Source: Polaromonas sp.
GTDB lineage: Bacteria > Pseudomonadota > Gammaproteobacteria > Burkholderiales > Burkholderiaceae_C
Assembly: GCF_030689685.1 (NCBI RefSeq)
Contig: NZ_JAUYEY010000101.1
Location: 1-64,000, forward strand
Length of the DNA: 64,000 nucleotides
Reading direction: 5' to 3'
The notes under the pieces were generated by a model, which was not told the DNA's origin, did no database searches, and saw only the letters and a list, made by a program, of their open reading frames with translations. The first letter of the stretch is position 1. The number at the start of each line of letters is the position of its first letter. The position numbers and the translations under genes are program-made. Positions 46,646 to 55,061 of this stretch are shown here, in pieces.

Positions 46646-47311
46646 TCAGTTTGCAGGCGCATCAAAACAGCGTGTGCGCACAGATTTCTCGTTATGCAGG
46701 AAGCGTTGATCTGGATATTGTCCGACCACCACGGTGGATGAAGGAACGTCAAGATTGACAATCATGCAATTTGCTGCCAGCACCACGTCATCGCCCAGCC
46801 TACAGTTGCCGAGTACGCTGGTGCGCGAGTACAGAATTGTTCCAGTACCAAATTTCGGATAAACATCTGTGACTGCGCCGATCGTACAGTTCTGGTAAAC
46901 GACTAAATAGTCCTGGTAGCGCGCATGCCCCAGCACTGTTCCCAGTGGATGCACCAGCATGAAAATATCCGGCATTGCCACTGAATAGAACAGGTCCAGA
47001 CCATGCAGTATTTTGTTGAGATAGAACAGACGGGTAGGCAGCTCAGTTGCACCATTCTCGCGCCACACCGTATTGGCAAAGAAGTACAGCAGTATCGCCA
47101 TGTGGTCGCCGTTGAGATGGTCGAACAGTACCGCTTTGTCGCGCTGGTAGTATTTACGTTCTATGCGTGCGAAGCAATGCGCAACTCTCTCCAGCGCTCG
47201 CCCAAACAGTCTCGCATCCGCCGCATCGCTCACATAGCCGTCAGGCAGATGATGGGCAAGAAGCTGCATCACATATCTCTGTAGGTTGGCTTGCGACAAG
47301 CTAGACTGCAT
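46646..47311 (-). CDS. left-handed beta-helix acyltransferase-like protein
   Basis: 221 residues from the ATG at 47311, immediately after the HisF stop; the track start at 47404 lies in HisF. The N-terminal half is helical; the C-terminal half (about residues 115-205) has hexapeptide-like turns ('DVYPKFGTGTILYSRTSVLG', 'LGDDVVLAANCMIVNLDVPS'), resembling serine O-acetyltransferases (CysE-like) in form. It probably O- or N-acylates the nonulosonate or a related sugar. It is distinct from the NeuD/LegH-type acetyltransferase encoded at 53.2 kb. Ribosome site weak; substrate unknown. Confidence 0.65.
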   Translation of the reverse strand: MQSSLSQANLQRYVMQLLAHHLPDGYVSDAADARLFGRALERVAHCFARIERKYYQRDKAVLFDHLNGDHMAILLYFFANTVWRENGATELPTRLFYLNKILHGLDLFYSVAMPDIFMLVHPLGTVLGHARYQDYLVVYQNCTIGAVTDVYPKFGTGTILYSRTSVLGNCRLGDDVVLAANCMIVNLDVPSSTVVVGQYPDQRFLHNEKSVRTRCFDAPAN

Positions 47312-47312
47312 T

Positions 47313-48074
47313 TTATTTGAGCATCCGCATAGGGATATCGAGATTGCGCAAGTAGGAGCGTGCGCGTATCGGATTGTTGTCACCAAAGTGAAAAATGCTG
47401 GCACAAGCCGCCGCAGATGCAGCCGTATTCTTCAGAAGTGACACCAAGTGCATAAAGTTTCCTGCGCCGCCGCATACGATTACAGGCACGGGAACTGCGG
47501 ACGCTATTAGCGCTGCAATCTCAAGATCATAGCCTTGCATTACGCCGTCCTGATCAATCGAATTTAGAAAAATCTCGCCTGCACCCAACGCCACAAGATG
47601 ACGAGCATGGTCTACGGGGTCGATGCCTGTGGCTTCAGTCCCGCACCGAATCCAGACTCGAGCACCGTTTTCACCGTGGCGGTAGTCAATACCTGCAACG
47701 ACACATTGACTGCCAAAGCGTTCAGCAATTTCACTGATTAAACTCGGGTTGGTTACTGCTGCTGTCGTCACGACAATTTTGTCCGCGCCGGCCAACAAAA
47801 GTTGGCGCACATCGTCGATCGATTCGATACCACCGCCTGCAGCTAGTGGCATGAAACACTCGGTCGCAGCTTCTCTAACGATATCAATAAGTTTTTTTTT
47901 CGAATACCTACTGGACGCAATGTCAAGAAACACCAACTCATCCGCATCCTGTGCGCTGTAGATGCGAACAGCGGTTTTAGGATTGCCCGTATCTCGATAG
48001 TTGGCGAATTGCACGCCTTTGACCATTCGGCCATCGCGCAGAAGCAAGACCGGGATAACGCGCTTCTTCAGCAT
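47313..48074 (-). CDS. HisF-like ammonia-accepting subunit, triad 2
   Basis: 253 residues from ATG 48074, overlapping the HisH stop by seven bases. N-terminus 'MLKKRVIPVLLLRDGRMVKG' matches HisF, with Leu at position 11 in place of the catalytic Asp, exactly as in triad 1; the second Asp is kept ('VVAGIDYRHG'). The phosphate-binding loops ('VCGGAGNFMHL', 'ASIFHFGDNN') are present. It is expected to channel ammonia from HisH to the 392-residue amidotransferase encoded just upstream, not to make imidazole-glycerol phosphate. It differs clearly from the triad-1 copy, so it is an old paralogue, not a fresh duplicate. Confidence 0.87.
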   Translation of the reverse strand: MLKKRVIPVLLLRDGRMVKGVQFANYRDTGNPKTAVRIYSAQDADELVFLDIASSRYSKKKLIDIVREAATECFMPLAAGGGIESIDDVRQLLLAGADKIVVTTAAVTNPSLISEIAERFGSQCVVAGIDYRHGENGARVWIRCGTEATGIDPVDHARHLVALGAGEIFLNSIDQDGVMQGYDLEIAALIASAVPVPVIVCGGAGNFMHLVSLLKNTAASAAACASIFHFGDNNPIRARSYLRNLDIPMRMLK

Positions 48075-48685
48075 TCCATATTCCACTCGACAAAATTCTT
48101 GAGGATCCGCAATCCAGAGGGTTGACTTTTTTCCGGATGAAACTGCATGCCGACTACATTGCCACTGGCCACACTCGCCACGATGTCACCACCAAAATTG
48201 CAGATTGCAATGACGTCGTCCGGGTTATCCGGAATACAGTGATAGGAGTGAACGAAATAGAAGTCAACATGCTGCTTGATCCCGCGAAATACGGGATGTG
48301 GCTCAATTCGAGAAAGATTGTTCCAACCCACGTGTGGGACCTTGTTCGGTGGAGACGGCCTTAAGCGAACAACTGCACCGCCAATCAGGCCTAAACCGGG
48401 CGTTGGCCCGTGCTCTTCGCCACGATCAAACAACAGTTGCATGCCAAGACAGATGCCGAGCATTGGTCGACCAGTAGCAGCATACTTCCTCAAAGAATTG
48501 GCCCAACCGGTGTTAACAAGCGTCGCCATTGCCGCGCCGAATGAACCCACGCCCGGGAGAATCAACCTCTCAAATTCCAGCGCCCTCTCCGGGTCGTTGC
48601 AGATATGTGCTTGATATCCGAGATGATCGAAAGCATTTCGGACAGATGCCAGGTTTCCGACACCGTAATCCACGATTGCAATCAT
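48068..48685 (-). CDS. HisH-like glutaminase subunit, triad 2
   Basis: A 205-residue class-I glutamine amidotransferase: 'ILPGVGSFGAAMATLV', nucleophile Cys in 'LGICLGMQLLFDRGEEHG', and 'VGMQFHPEKSQPSGL' with His-Glu. It provides ammonia for the second HisF-like subunit, whose start it overlaps. It lies five bases after the amidotransferase stop, so amidotransferase-HisH-HisF form one tightly coupled set. It belongs to sugar amidination, since the family copies in such clusters are separate from histidine biosynthesis. Confidence 0.88.
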   Translation of the reverse strand: MIAIVDYGVGNLASVRNAFDHLGYQAHICNDPERALEFERLILPGVGSFGAAMATLVNTGWANSLRKYAATGRPMLGICLGMQLLFDRGEEHGPTPGLGLIGGAVVRLRPSPPNKVPHVGWNNLSRIEPHPVFRGIKQHVDFYFVHSYHCIPDNPDDVIAICNFGGDIVASVASGNVVGMQFHPEKSQPSGLRILKNFVEWNMEC

Positions 48686-48690
48686 GGTTT

Positions 48691-49869
48691 TTACCGATTA
48701 TCTTCCCGATACCACTGGGCAAAATCCCAAGATTGCTTGGCTAACGGAATGTTCGAAAAATTCGGCTGGTGTGGCGGAATCACCATCTGCCCAACGAACT
48801 GATTGAACTCCTGCTCCGTAAGACCCATATATTCAAGAAAAACCTCTAGTGAGGGTGGCTTCCGCCCATCAAATTCCTCATTAAGACGGCGAGCCTCTTC
48901 CGGCTCCATCCTACCGGAACGCACATGAAATGCATTGATTTGCGCCACGCGGCTATAGCCGCGTTTGAGAAACTTAATATAGTCTCGCGTACCCTGCATA
49001 AAACATTCTATTTTTTCACCATGATCATTGATCTCACGAGGCACTCCCTCAATCTCGTCGACCTGCCAACCGAGCTCACGCTTGATGATCTCCGTGTTCT
49101 TGGTGTAATCCCAGGGAATGAAGCTTCCGAGAGGAACTGAGCAATAATTCAGCGCTTTTAGCTCCTTGACATCGGGATAGGTATAAGGAATAAGGTCACG
49201 TTTGTCAACCGGACTATCCGGACGATCAATCATGCCGTGCATATCCTCAGCGGTAATACCCAGTGTCCGCAACATATTAAATTTCTTGTCGTCTTCGTAT
49301 TCGATTTCATCATCAAGATAATCGTAATACGCGGTAATCTCGGACTGCGTCTCGCCCCAGAATACAAGAGAAACCTTGTACATCAGGGCCACCCGGAGAG
49401 GGTACGAGTAAATGCCTGTATGACAATGCCAACAGAAATCAGTCTTACGGATAAATGATTCGAGCATCAAACGCTTGACTATTTTCCAGTTTGGCTGGAA
49501 GTCGATCACGTCGACGCCTAGTTTTTTGAACGTCCGCTGGTTGTTTTCTTCCACGACTTGTCGCATGAAGCCATGGTTGAAACGCACCACAAGGGGTTTA
49601 AGATTATATTCTTTCATTAGATAGTACAACTGAAACGTGCTGTCCTTTCCACCCGAAAACGGGATAATGCAGTCGTAGTCAGCTTTCCCACGATATTTCT
49701 CGATTAATTTATCCAGAAGTCGCTTTCGTTCATCCCAATCGATTACTTGTTGCTTGTGCGCAGCGCCACGGCAGATATTGCATATGCCCCGCGTGTCATA
49801 TTCGATTGTTTCATACGTTTCAGGCAAACCGCATTTCACACAGCGCCTCAGCAATGGAAAACTTGTCAT
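48691..49869 (-). CDS. N-acetyl sugar amidotransferase, triad 2 (PtmG-like)
   Basis: A 392-residue PP-loop enzyme with Cys pairs in 'LRRCVKCGLPETYETIEYD' and 'GICNICRG', the ATP loop 'DCIIPFSGGKDSTFQLYYLM' and a further 'CWHCHTG' Cys pair. It is diverged from the triad-1 amidotransferase (SGGKDS versus SGGVDS, different C-terminus) and is closer in appearance to the copies in Campylobacter legionaminic-acid loci. It likely converts an acetamido group of the nonulosonate to acetamidino using ATP and HisH/HisF-derived ammonia. Position between legF and the CBS-guanylyltransferase supports this. Confidence 0.85.
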   Translation of the reverse strand: MTSFPLLRRCVKCGLPETYETIEYDTRGICNICRGAAHKQQVIDWDERKRLLDKLIEKYRGKADYDCIIPFSGGKDSTFQLYYLMKEYNLKPLVVRFNHGFMRQVVEENNQRTFKKLGVDVIDFQPNWKIVKRLMLESFIRKTDFCWHCHTGIYSYPLRVALMYKVSLVFWGETQSEITAYYDYLDDEIEYEDDKKFNMLRTLGITAEDMHGMIDRPDSPVDKRDLIPYTYPDVKELKALNYCSVPLGSFIPWDYTKNTEIIKRELGWQVDEIEGVPREINDHGEKIECFMQGTRDYIKFLKRGYSRVAQINAFHVRSGRMEPEEARRLNEEFDGRKPPSLEVFLEYMGLTEQEFNQFVGQMVIPPHQPNFSNIPLAKQSWDFAQWYREDNR

Positions 49870-50006
49870 ATATGTAGTACCTCTTAGTTTCTTATGAATT
49901 CGTTCTTCACAATGTGTGAACGAAGGATTTTCCAGCGGACGTACGACTGTACGAAAATCTTGTTGACTCTGCTATATCAACCCACAAGGGTTCCCGCTTA
50001 TCCAAC

Positions 50007-51068
50007 TCAGGACCTTGAGTTCGATAACACATGAGGGGCTAGCTCGAAATCACTAGGCCTGCCCACGTCCAGCCAGGGTTCATGCATTGGGTAGGCCACC
50101 GTGCGTTTGGCCTTCGCTTGGAGGCGCTCAAACAGGGTGGGCATATCGCAATGGGCATCATCAATCAAGACACTCAGCGCGCCCGGGTCAAGGGCATAAA
50201 CGCCGGCATTGATATGGCTGCGGGCCACGGGCTTTTCCTCAAAACCGACAATTTCGACACCTTTAGTCTGCACCACGCCAAAGGGGTGCTGCCATTCGTG
50301 CACACGCACGGCCATGGTGGCGGCTGCGTCGTAGCGCATATGAAAATCGAGCAGTTCGCCGTAGCGGATATCGGTAATAACATCGCCGTTGGTGACCACG
50401 AACGGAGCATCAGGACATGGATTGAGCAAGCCCAGTGCGCCGGCCGTGCCCAAGGGGGACTTCTCGCGCAGGTAATCGACCTGTACGCCCAAACGCTCGC
50501 CATTGCCAAAGTGATTTTCAATCATATGCCCCAGATAATGAATGGCTAGCACAAAGTGGCTAAAGCCCTCCAACTTGGCACGCTCGATGATGTGCTCCAG
50601 AAGGGGTTTGCCTGCCACAGGTAACAAGGGTTTGGGGCAGTTTTCCGTGTGCGGGCGTAGTCGCGTACCCATCCCACCGGCCATGATGACCATCAGGTTG
50701 GAACGCGTTGGTAAGGTGGTGATTTCATCCCAGAGATGCAAGCCCACGACATGGTGGTGCTCATCGACCACGGGAATCTGCTGGATTTTATTCGCAACCA
50801 TGAGCTGCATGACCATGTCACGCCCCATTTCAGGCGGCACCACCAGCGCATTGCGATGGATGACGCTTGCGATCGGGCTATCGAGATCCAGTCTCTTAAG
50901 CAAGCCACGCCGAATATCGCCGTCAGAAATCGTACCCTCTAGCTCCGCCCTGTCGTTGACGACCAAGACGATCTTGATCGAGACTTGGTCGAGGTTACGT
51001 ATCGCCTGCTGTATGGTGGCATTAGCGGGGAGAATGGCCTCGCGCCAGCGTTCTTCAGTTGAGCTCAC
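50007..51068 (-). CDS. ptmE: CBS-domain nucleotidyltransferase (PtmE-like, sugar-1-P guanylyltransferase)
   Basis: A 353-residue fusion: paired CBS domains (about residues 10-120; 'GTISDGDIRRGLLKRLDL', 'QIPVVDEHHHVVGLH') and a sugar-nucleotidyltransferase domain with 'VIMAGGMGTRLRPHTENCPKP' and 'FVVTNGDVITDIRYGELL'. Campylobacter PtmE of this layout makes GDP-glucosamine for the GDP-linked route to legionaminic acid. That implies the downstream Leg enzymes here may also use GDP-sugars. The CBS pair suggests control by a nucleotide. A 137-base gap, the longest between genes in this block, follows its stop and holds two short palindromes. Confidence 0.85.
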   Translation of the reverse strand: MSSTEERWREAILPANATIQQAIRNLDQVSIKIVLVVNDRAELEGTISDGDIRRGLLKRLDLDSPIASVIHRNALVVPPEMGRDMVMQLMVANKIQQIPVVDEHHHVVGLHLWDEITTLPTRSNLMVIMAGGMGTRLRPHTENCPKPLLPVAGKPLLEHIIERAKLEGFSHFVLAIHYLGHMIENHFGNGERLGVQVDYLREKSPLGTAGALGLLNPCPDAPFVVTNGDVITDIRYGELLDFHMRYDAAATMAVRVHEWQHPFGVVQTKGVEIVGFEEKPVARSHINAGVYALDPGALSVLIDDAHCDMPTLFERLQAKAKRTVAYPMHEPWLDVGRPSDFELAPHVLSNSRS

Positions 51069-51083
51069 TTTTTGCGCCCCAAG

Positions 51084-52247
51084 TCAACATTCAGGTAGGT
51101 CATAAAAAGCTTTCTTGGCTATGCCATCAATGGAATATTGCTTTATGGTTTCAACCACTCGCTTACTTGCACCACCCTCTCCGTAGGGGTTGGCAACATG
51201 GTTCAAACTTGCTTGAAACTCGGGGGAGTAAAGTTTTTGCAGAGACGCAGTTATGTCTAATCGGTTAGGTTCGCAATTGATGACAGTTTCAGCGTGCAAT
51301 CGGCCCCGCTGGCGATCACCGATGTTGATTGTTCCCTTCTTAAAACTAGGTACTTCGGTCAAGCCGCTGGAAGAATTACCCACCACGCCATCAACTTGGG
51401 CAATGCACGATAAATAACGCAGTTGCCCAAGGGAAATGTAGGCGCGGGCGTTTGGGTGTTGTGCAACAAATTGCTCCACCATCCTGATCAGCTCCCGGCC
51501 ATCGGTATCAGCGTTAGGCATGGTGAAAATAAGTTGCGTGTCCCTTAGCGGGGCCAAGGCTGCCAGTAGTTCTGCCATCTGGTCCACGGCGGTTGTCGCC
51601 TCAAGAGTGGCTGGATGAAAGGTAATCAGCAGATTTTTTTGACCGAGTTTGAAGTTGAGCGACGCTTCTAGCGTTGCACGGTCAAGAATTTTTAAGCGTT
51701 TGATGTTGTCAACGCCCAGGCCACCGACAAGAAACACGCGTTCAGGCTGTTCGCCAAGTTGGACAACGCGCTGACGGTATTCTTCTGCTGCAACAAAATG
51801 AAGGTGTGACATCTTGGTGATCGAATGACGAAGCGCCTCATCAAAAGCCCCCTCAGTGCTCTCTCCGCCATGCAAGTGCGCCACCGGTATGCGGGCAACC
51901 AAGGCGGCAGTCACCGCCGAAAAAATTTCGAAGCGGTCGCCAAGCACCACGATCAGATCGGGCTGCAATTCGTTCAATGCATCGGAAAAACCGATCAACC
52001 CTAGGCCCATGGATTTAGCGATGCCCACGGGAGTGTCTGAACTGGTCAACATTTCAACCTTGCGGTCGATCTGGAAGCCGTCTTTCTCGATCTCGCGATA
52101 GGTGAGGCCGAACTCAGGCGACAGGTGCATACCGGTCGCAATAATCTGTAGTGTTAGCTCGGGATCATCCTTGATGCCTTGCATGACCCAGCGCATCAAG
52201 CCGTATTCGGCTCGGGTGCCGGTGATGACACAAATTTTGCGGGTCAT
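51084..52247 (-). CDS. legG: hydrolysing NDP-sugar 2-epimerase (LegG/NeuC family)
   Basis: A 387-residue NeuC-like enzyme: 'ICVITGTRAEYGLMRWVMQG', 'DLIVVLGDRFEIFSAVTAAL', 'PVAHLHGGESTEGAFDEALRHSITKMSHLHF' region and 'GVVGNSSSGLTEVPSFKKGT'. The HGGE and 'RHSITKM' motifs separate hydrolysing epimerases from WecB. It removes the nucleotide and inverts C-2, giving 2,4-diacetamido-2,4,6-trideoxy-mannose (the 6-deoxy precursor of legionaminic acid). Its start overlaps the stop of the synthase gene (legI) by four bases. GDP or UDP as leaving group cannot be read from sequence; ptmE next door favours GDP. Confidence 0.9.
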   Translation of the reverse strand: MTRKICVITGTRAEYGLMRWVMQGIKDDPELTLQIIATGMHLSPEFGLTYREIEKDGFQIDRKVEMLTSSDTPVGIAKSMGLGLIGFSDALNELQPDLIVVLGDRFEIFSAVTAALVARIPVAHLHGGESTEGAFDEALRHSITKMSHLHFVAAEEYRQRVVQLGEQPERVFLVGGLGVDNIKRLKILDRATLEASLNFKLGQKNLLITFHPATLEATTAVDQMAELLAALAPLRDTQLIFTMPNADTDGRELIRMVEQFVAQHPNARAYISLGQLRYLSCIAQVDGVVGNSSSGLTEVPSFKKGTINIGDRQRGRLHAETVINCEPNRLDITASLQKLYSPEFQASLNHVANPYGEGGASKRVVETIKQYSIDGIAKKAFYDLPEC

Positions 52248-53251
52248 AGCTCGATCAACTCGTCTGCCACAAAATCGCGTGGCGCGACGTTACCCAAGAC
52301 TTCATCCCAACGCATTGGAGAGACGCCAGTACCGGGGCGCTTGGTGGTGATGTTTTGCGCACTAAAGACCTCGCCGGCCTTTATAGCTTGGCTGGCCACC
52401 AGTGATTTACGGGCGACCGGTTTGTTCCTGGCTTCGCTCGGGGTGAGGCGCTTGATGCCATCGCCCAGCGCGATTTCTATATTCCGAATGGCAGCCACCA
52501 TGGCTTTGAGTTCTTCTGGCTCAAGGCTGGCTTGGTGGTCGGGGCCGGGCAGACTGCGGTCAAGGGTAAAGTGTTTTTCAATGACAGAAGCGCCCATGGC
52601 CACGGCGGCAATCGCCACCTCGATACCCTGCGTGTGATCTGAATAGCCCACCGCTACACCAAAGGCCGCATGAATGCTTTGCATTGCGCGCAGGTTTACC
52701 TCATTCATAGGTGTGGGGTATTCGGTTGTACAGTGCAATACCGTTACTTGGGAGCGTGCTGTGCCCGCCTGCTCCAGTACGTCAATAGCAGCTTCTATAT
52801 CGCCCAGCGTTGCCATGCCAGTGGAAAGGATAACGTTTTTGCCAAGTTGGCCGATATGACGCAAGTAGGGCAGGTTGGTGATCTCTCCGGAAGGAATCTT
52901 GAAATGGTCCTGGCCAAGACTCAGCAGTAGATCGACGCTTTCGATATCAAAGCCAGTGGAGAAAAAACCTACGTTACGCAACGCACAGTGATCAATGAGA
53001 ACTTTGTGCATGTCAGCGCTGAGCTCCAGGCGGCGAAGCATTTCATGTTGTGATTCTTGGCTGTCTGTAGTCTGGGTCTGGTAGGCAGCCTTTTCGGCGG
53101 TACGAGTGACTAGGCGGTTGGCGTTAAAAGTTTGAAACTTGACGATATCTACGTCAGCCTCAGCCGCCACATCAATTAACTTCTTGGCTAAGTCGAGGTC
53201 GCCGTTATGGTTGACACCGGCTTCGGCGATGATGAGTGTTCGGTTTTTCAT
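52244..53251 (-). CDS. legI: nonulosonate synthase (LegI/NeuB family)
   Basis: A 335-residue NeuB-type synthase: TIM barrel with 'IIAEAGVNHNGDLDLAKKLI', 'DIVKFQTFNANRLVT', 'KIPSGEITNLPYLRHIGQLG', 'HCTTEYPTPMNEVNLRAM', 'GYSDHTQGIEVAIAAVAMGA' and a C-terminal SAF antifreeze-like domain from about residue 275. It condenses phosphoenolpyruvate with the six-carbon precursor made by LegG. The operon partners indicate legionaminic acid or an isomer, not sialic acid. Four-base overlaps at both ends couple it to legG and the acetyltransferase. Confidence 0.9.
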   Translation of the reverse strand: MKNRTLIIAEAGVNHNGDLDLAKKLIDVAAEADVDIVKFQTFNANRLVTRTAEKAAYQTQTTDSQESQHEMLRRLELSADMHKVLIDHCALRNVGFFSTGFDIESVDLLLSLGQDHFKIPSGEITNLPYLRHIGQLGKNVILSTGMATLGDIEAAIDVLEQAGTARSQVTVLHCTTEYPTPMNEVNLRAMQSIHAAFGVAVGYSDHTQGIEVAIAAVAMGASVIEKHFTLDRSLPGPDHQASLEPEELKAMVAAIRNIEIALGDGIKRLTPSEARNKPVARKSLVASQAIKAGEVFSAQNITTKRPGTGVSPMRWDEVLGNVAPRDFVADELIEL

Positions 53252-53877
53252 GAGTTATCGTTACCCACAAAGCGGGCGTGAGCTGCCTGGTTGTGCCGCA
53301 CAGAGAGACCCATCCCCACAATGCAGCGCTCCCCAAGCGTAATGCCCTCTTTAATGACGCTGCCACTGCCAACAAAGCTGCCTGCGCCAATATGCACATC
53401 GCCGTTGAGGATGGCGCCGGTGGAGATATGGCAGTGGTCTTCGACTGTCGCACCATGCTCAAGCAGCGCACGGGTATTGATGATGCAGTTGTTACCTACC
53501 CTGGCGCCAGCATTGACAATGGCGCCGTGCATCACGATGGCACCTGCGCCAATGGTAGCGTGACAGGAGACATGAGCGCTAGGCGCAATGATGGCTGGCA
53601 ATTGAAACCCGAGTTCGATGGCTTGCTGAAAGAGGCGGATGCGGTGGTCGGGCGTCTGTATCTGACCTACGGTGATAAAGGCATATTGATAATCTTTGGT
53701 CAGTTGCGGTAAATCACCGTCCGTGGCGATGACCGGATAACCGAGGTGTTGGGTATTCATTTCCTCTGGTACGCCGATCAGCCCAGCGATCTGGTATCCG
53801 CCATCCTGCTCGATCACATCAATACACGCATGGGCGTGGCCACCGGCACCGATCAAGATAATTTTTGGTTTGCTCAT
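53248..53877 (-). CDS. legH: sugar N-acetyltransferase (LegH/NeuD/PglD type)
   Basis: A 209-residue acetyltransferase: Rossmann-like N-terminus 'IILIGAGGHAHACIDVIEQD' and a left-handed beta-helix ('VSCHATIGAGAIVMHGAIVN', 'CIINTRALLEHGATVEDHCH'). The His in 'HGATVEDHCHIS' is the expected catalytic base. It would N-acetylate the 4-amino sugar made by LegC, as LegH/PglD do; NeuD-type O-acetylation is the alternative. Overlaps the aminotransferase stop and synthase start by four bases each. Confidence 0.85.
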   Translation of the reverse strand: MSKPKIILIGAGGHAHACIDVIEQDGGYQIAGLIGVPEEMNTQHLGYPVIATDGDLPQLTKDYQYAFITVGQIQTPDHRIRLFQQAIELGFQLPAIIAPSAHVSCHATIGAGAIVMHGAIVNAGARVGNNCIINTRALLEHGATVEDHCHISTGAILNGDVHIGAGSFVGSGSVIKEGITLGERCIVGMGLSVRHNQAAHARFVGNDNS

Positions 53878-55061
53878 GAGTTGACAGGAACCAGACCGGA
53901 ACTGCTAGGGATATTAATCAAGCGCCTCTCCAGCGATTCAGCCACTGGCAAAGGCGCTTTCGGAGTGCTGGAGTACATTGGCATACGATGCATCAGCGTC
54001 CAGACCGGGCGTGTCATCAGGCCGGCGTCGTTAGTGGCGGCCAGCACAGCATCGCGCTGGTCAGAAAGGGATTCGTCGAGCAACAGCGTCTGCAGCCAGT
54101 AGTTGCTGCAGCACCCCGCTGGTTCAGCGACGAGGCTAACACCTGGAATACCGGCGAAACTCGACTGATAACAATCGAACAAATGACGTTTTTCTCTCAA
54201 AAAGCCAGGCAGCTGCTCAAGCTGGGCACAGCCCAGCGCAGCATTCAGATTGGGCAGCCGGTAGTTGTATCCCACTTCGTCATGCAGAAAGTTCCAGCGA
54301 TGCGGCAGTTTTGCCGTGGTGGTCAGGTGCTTTGCGCGTGCGCCCAATTCGAGGTCATTGGTGAGGATGGCGCCCCCGCCACCAGTCGTGATGGTTTTGT
54401 TGCCATTGAAACTTAAGGTGCCCATCAGGCCGAAGGTTCCGGTGTGGCGTCCGCCCACGGTGCTGCCCAGCGATTCGGCGGCGTCTTCAATGAGTTGCAG
54501 GCGGAAGTCGTGCGCCACCGCGAGCAACGCTTCAATGTCAACGGGATGCCCGAAAGTGTGCATTGGCACCATCGCGCGAATGATCCGGCCGGTGCTGCGG
54601 TTGATACAGTGGCCGTCGCGCATCTCGGTCGTGGCCGACAGGTAGTCTCGCAGTGCGTGGGCGTCCATGCCGAGCGAGCGCTCCTCGCTGTCAACAAAAT
54701 GCGGTGTTGCTTGGCAATAGGCCACGGCGTTGGCGGTGGCGATGAAGGTCAACGCGGGCAACAGCACCTCGTCCCCAGCTTCTACTCCCGCCAGGCGCAG
54801 TGCCACGTGCAGTGCGGCTGTGCCGTTGACCACGGCTACCGCACGCTTGGCGCCGGTAAACGCCGCTAGGTCATCTTCGAAACGATCAACAAACTTGCCC
54901 ACCGAGGATACAAAGGTTGAATCGAGACATTCCTTCAGGTAGATCCATTCATTGCCGCGAAAACGCGGCTCGTGCAGGGCAAGCGGCCCATTGCCTACCA
55001 CGGCGGAGATGGCTTGCACGATTTCTTGAGGAAGATCGCGTTGCATATCCACGGGGCTCAT
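53874..55061 (-). CDS. legC: LegC-type PLP aminotransferase (DegT/DnrJ/EryC1)
   Basis: 395 residues from ATG 55061, which overlaps the legB stop (ATGA). DegT-family signatures include 'RAVAVVNGTAALHVALRLAGV', 'LIEDAAESLGSTVGGRHTG', the PLP Lys in 'LSFNGNKTITTGGGG' and 'NYRLPNLNAALGCAQLEQL'. It transfers the amino group from glutamate to C-4 of the 4-keto-6-deoxy sugar produced by LegB. The track start at 55115 lies within legB and adds residues with no match. Confidence 0.9.
   Translation of the reverse strand: MSPVDMQRDLPQEIVQAISAVVGNGPLALHEPRFRGNEWIYLKECLDSTFVSSVGKFVDRFEDDLAAFTGAKRAVAVVNGTAALHVALRLAGVEAGDEVLLPALTFIATANAVAYCQATPHFVDSEERSLGMDAHALRDYLSATTEMRDGHCINRSTGRIIRAMVPMHTFGHPVDIEALLAVAHDFRLQLIEDAAESLGSTVGGRHTGTFGLMGTLSFNGNKTITTGGGGAILTNDLELGARAKHLTTTAKLPHRWNFLHDEVGYNYRLPNLNAALGCAQLEQLPGFLREKRHLFDCYQSSFAGIPGVSLVAEPAGCCSNYWLQTLLLDESLSDQRDAVLAATNDAGLMTRPVWTLMHRMPMYSSTPKAPLPVAESLERRLINIPSSSGLVPVNS

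Noticed and set aside
39544-48685. Histidine biosynthesis genes (hisF, hisH)
   Set aside because: Two copies of each sit beside sugar amidotransferases, no other his genes are present, and both HisF copies lack Asp11.
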